From positions 1 through 22,081 of the forward strand of contig CAZTXD010000052.1 in NCBI GenBank assembly GCA_964617995.1: 22,081 nucleotides of DNA. The letters run 5' to 3'. Positions 22,056 through 22,081 of this stretch are shown here, one piece after another. How positions within the stretch are numbered: position 1 is the first letter of the stretch; each line of letters starts with the position of its first letter. A program made the position numbers and the translations under genes. The DNA comes from CAZTXD01 sp964617995. GTDB lineage: Bacteria; Actinomycetota; Acidimicrobiia; Spongiisociales; ZC4RG35. The notes beneath the pieces are model-generated. The model was not told where the DNA came from. It saw only the letters and a program-made list of their open reading frames with translations, and ran no database searches.

Positions 22056-22081
22056 CGGGGGGAAGGGGAGAGTCGAACCTC
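22056..22081 (-). tRNA. Possible 3' part of a tRNA running off the window
   Basis: On the minus strand the first bases from the window edge read GAGGTTCGACTCTCCC, which resembles a T-arm (GGTTCGANTC). The stem fits poorly: with a 7-nt loop there is an A/C mismatch and a G-T pair, and a clean stem needs an 8-nt loop. No CCA follows. The rest lies outside the window, so this is only a possibility. Confidence 0.28.

Overview
The window is a compact, very GC-rich, gene-dense piece of a bacterial chromosome. Gene content points to a high-GC actinomycete-like lineage (Actinomycetota, plausibly Acidimicrobiia; the class is my inference). The supporting signs are paired Get3/ArsA-like ATPases, a rhomboid protease with an N-terminal Cys/His zinc-binding box, an AbiEi-DUF559 protein, frequent GTG/TTG starts, 1-4 nt stop/start overlaps, and -10-like boxes lying directly in front of start codons as in leaderless mRNAs. 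No stretch longer than 300 bases lacks a gene. The largest gap, 20872-21097, holds a hairpin and the dnaE upstream region.

Layout. (i) 138-5859, minus strand: a tightly coupled tryptophan operon trpE-ygfZ-trpC-trpF-trpB-trpA, in which every junction overlaps by 1-4 nt and a YgfZ-type folate-binding protein sits between trpE and trpC. trpD and trpG are absent here. (ii) 5898-6935: a plus-strand AbiEi-like/DUF559 gene bracketed by two 45-nt palindromes of one family. (iii) 6929-8999, minus: ccdA-like, thyA and folA, joining a DsbD-type membrane thiol transporter to dTMP/folate metabolism. (iv) 9066-11615: an MFS transporter converging on a MATE exporter that is coupled to nth (endonuclease III). 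(v) 12308-13062: a hot-dog thioesterase and a small membrane protein whose 3' ends overlap. (vi) 13158-15335, plus: a 72-aa protein coupled to two Get3/ArsA-like ATPases, with a perfect 58-bp palindrome between the ATPases. (vii) 15341-15979: an exported HExxH putative metalloprotease. (viii) 16075-20871, minus: DnaE polymerase interrupted by a 432-aa endonuclease-containing intein. (ix) 21098-21964: a rhomboid protease.

The most unusual layer is a set of long palindromes in the intergenic spaces. Family A (about 58-60 bp, three copies at 73-128, 14232-14289 and 21965-22024) starts each strand with T4 and ends with A4, the reverse of an intrinsic terminator. Family B (45 nt, two copies at 5898 and 6891) shows a compensatory base-pair change between copies and brackets one gene; one copy supplies the folA stop codon. 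A third, segmented hairpin lies at 20995-21056. The DnaE intein, with a possible helix-turn-helix insert, and the asymmetric ATPase pair are the other points of interest.
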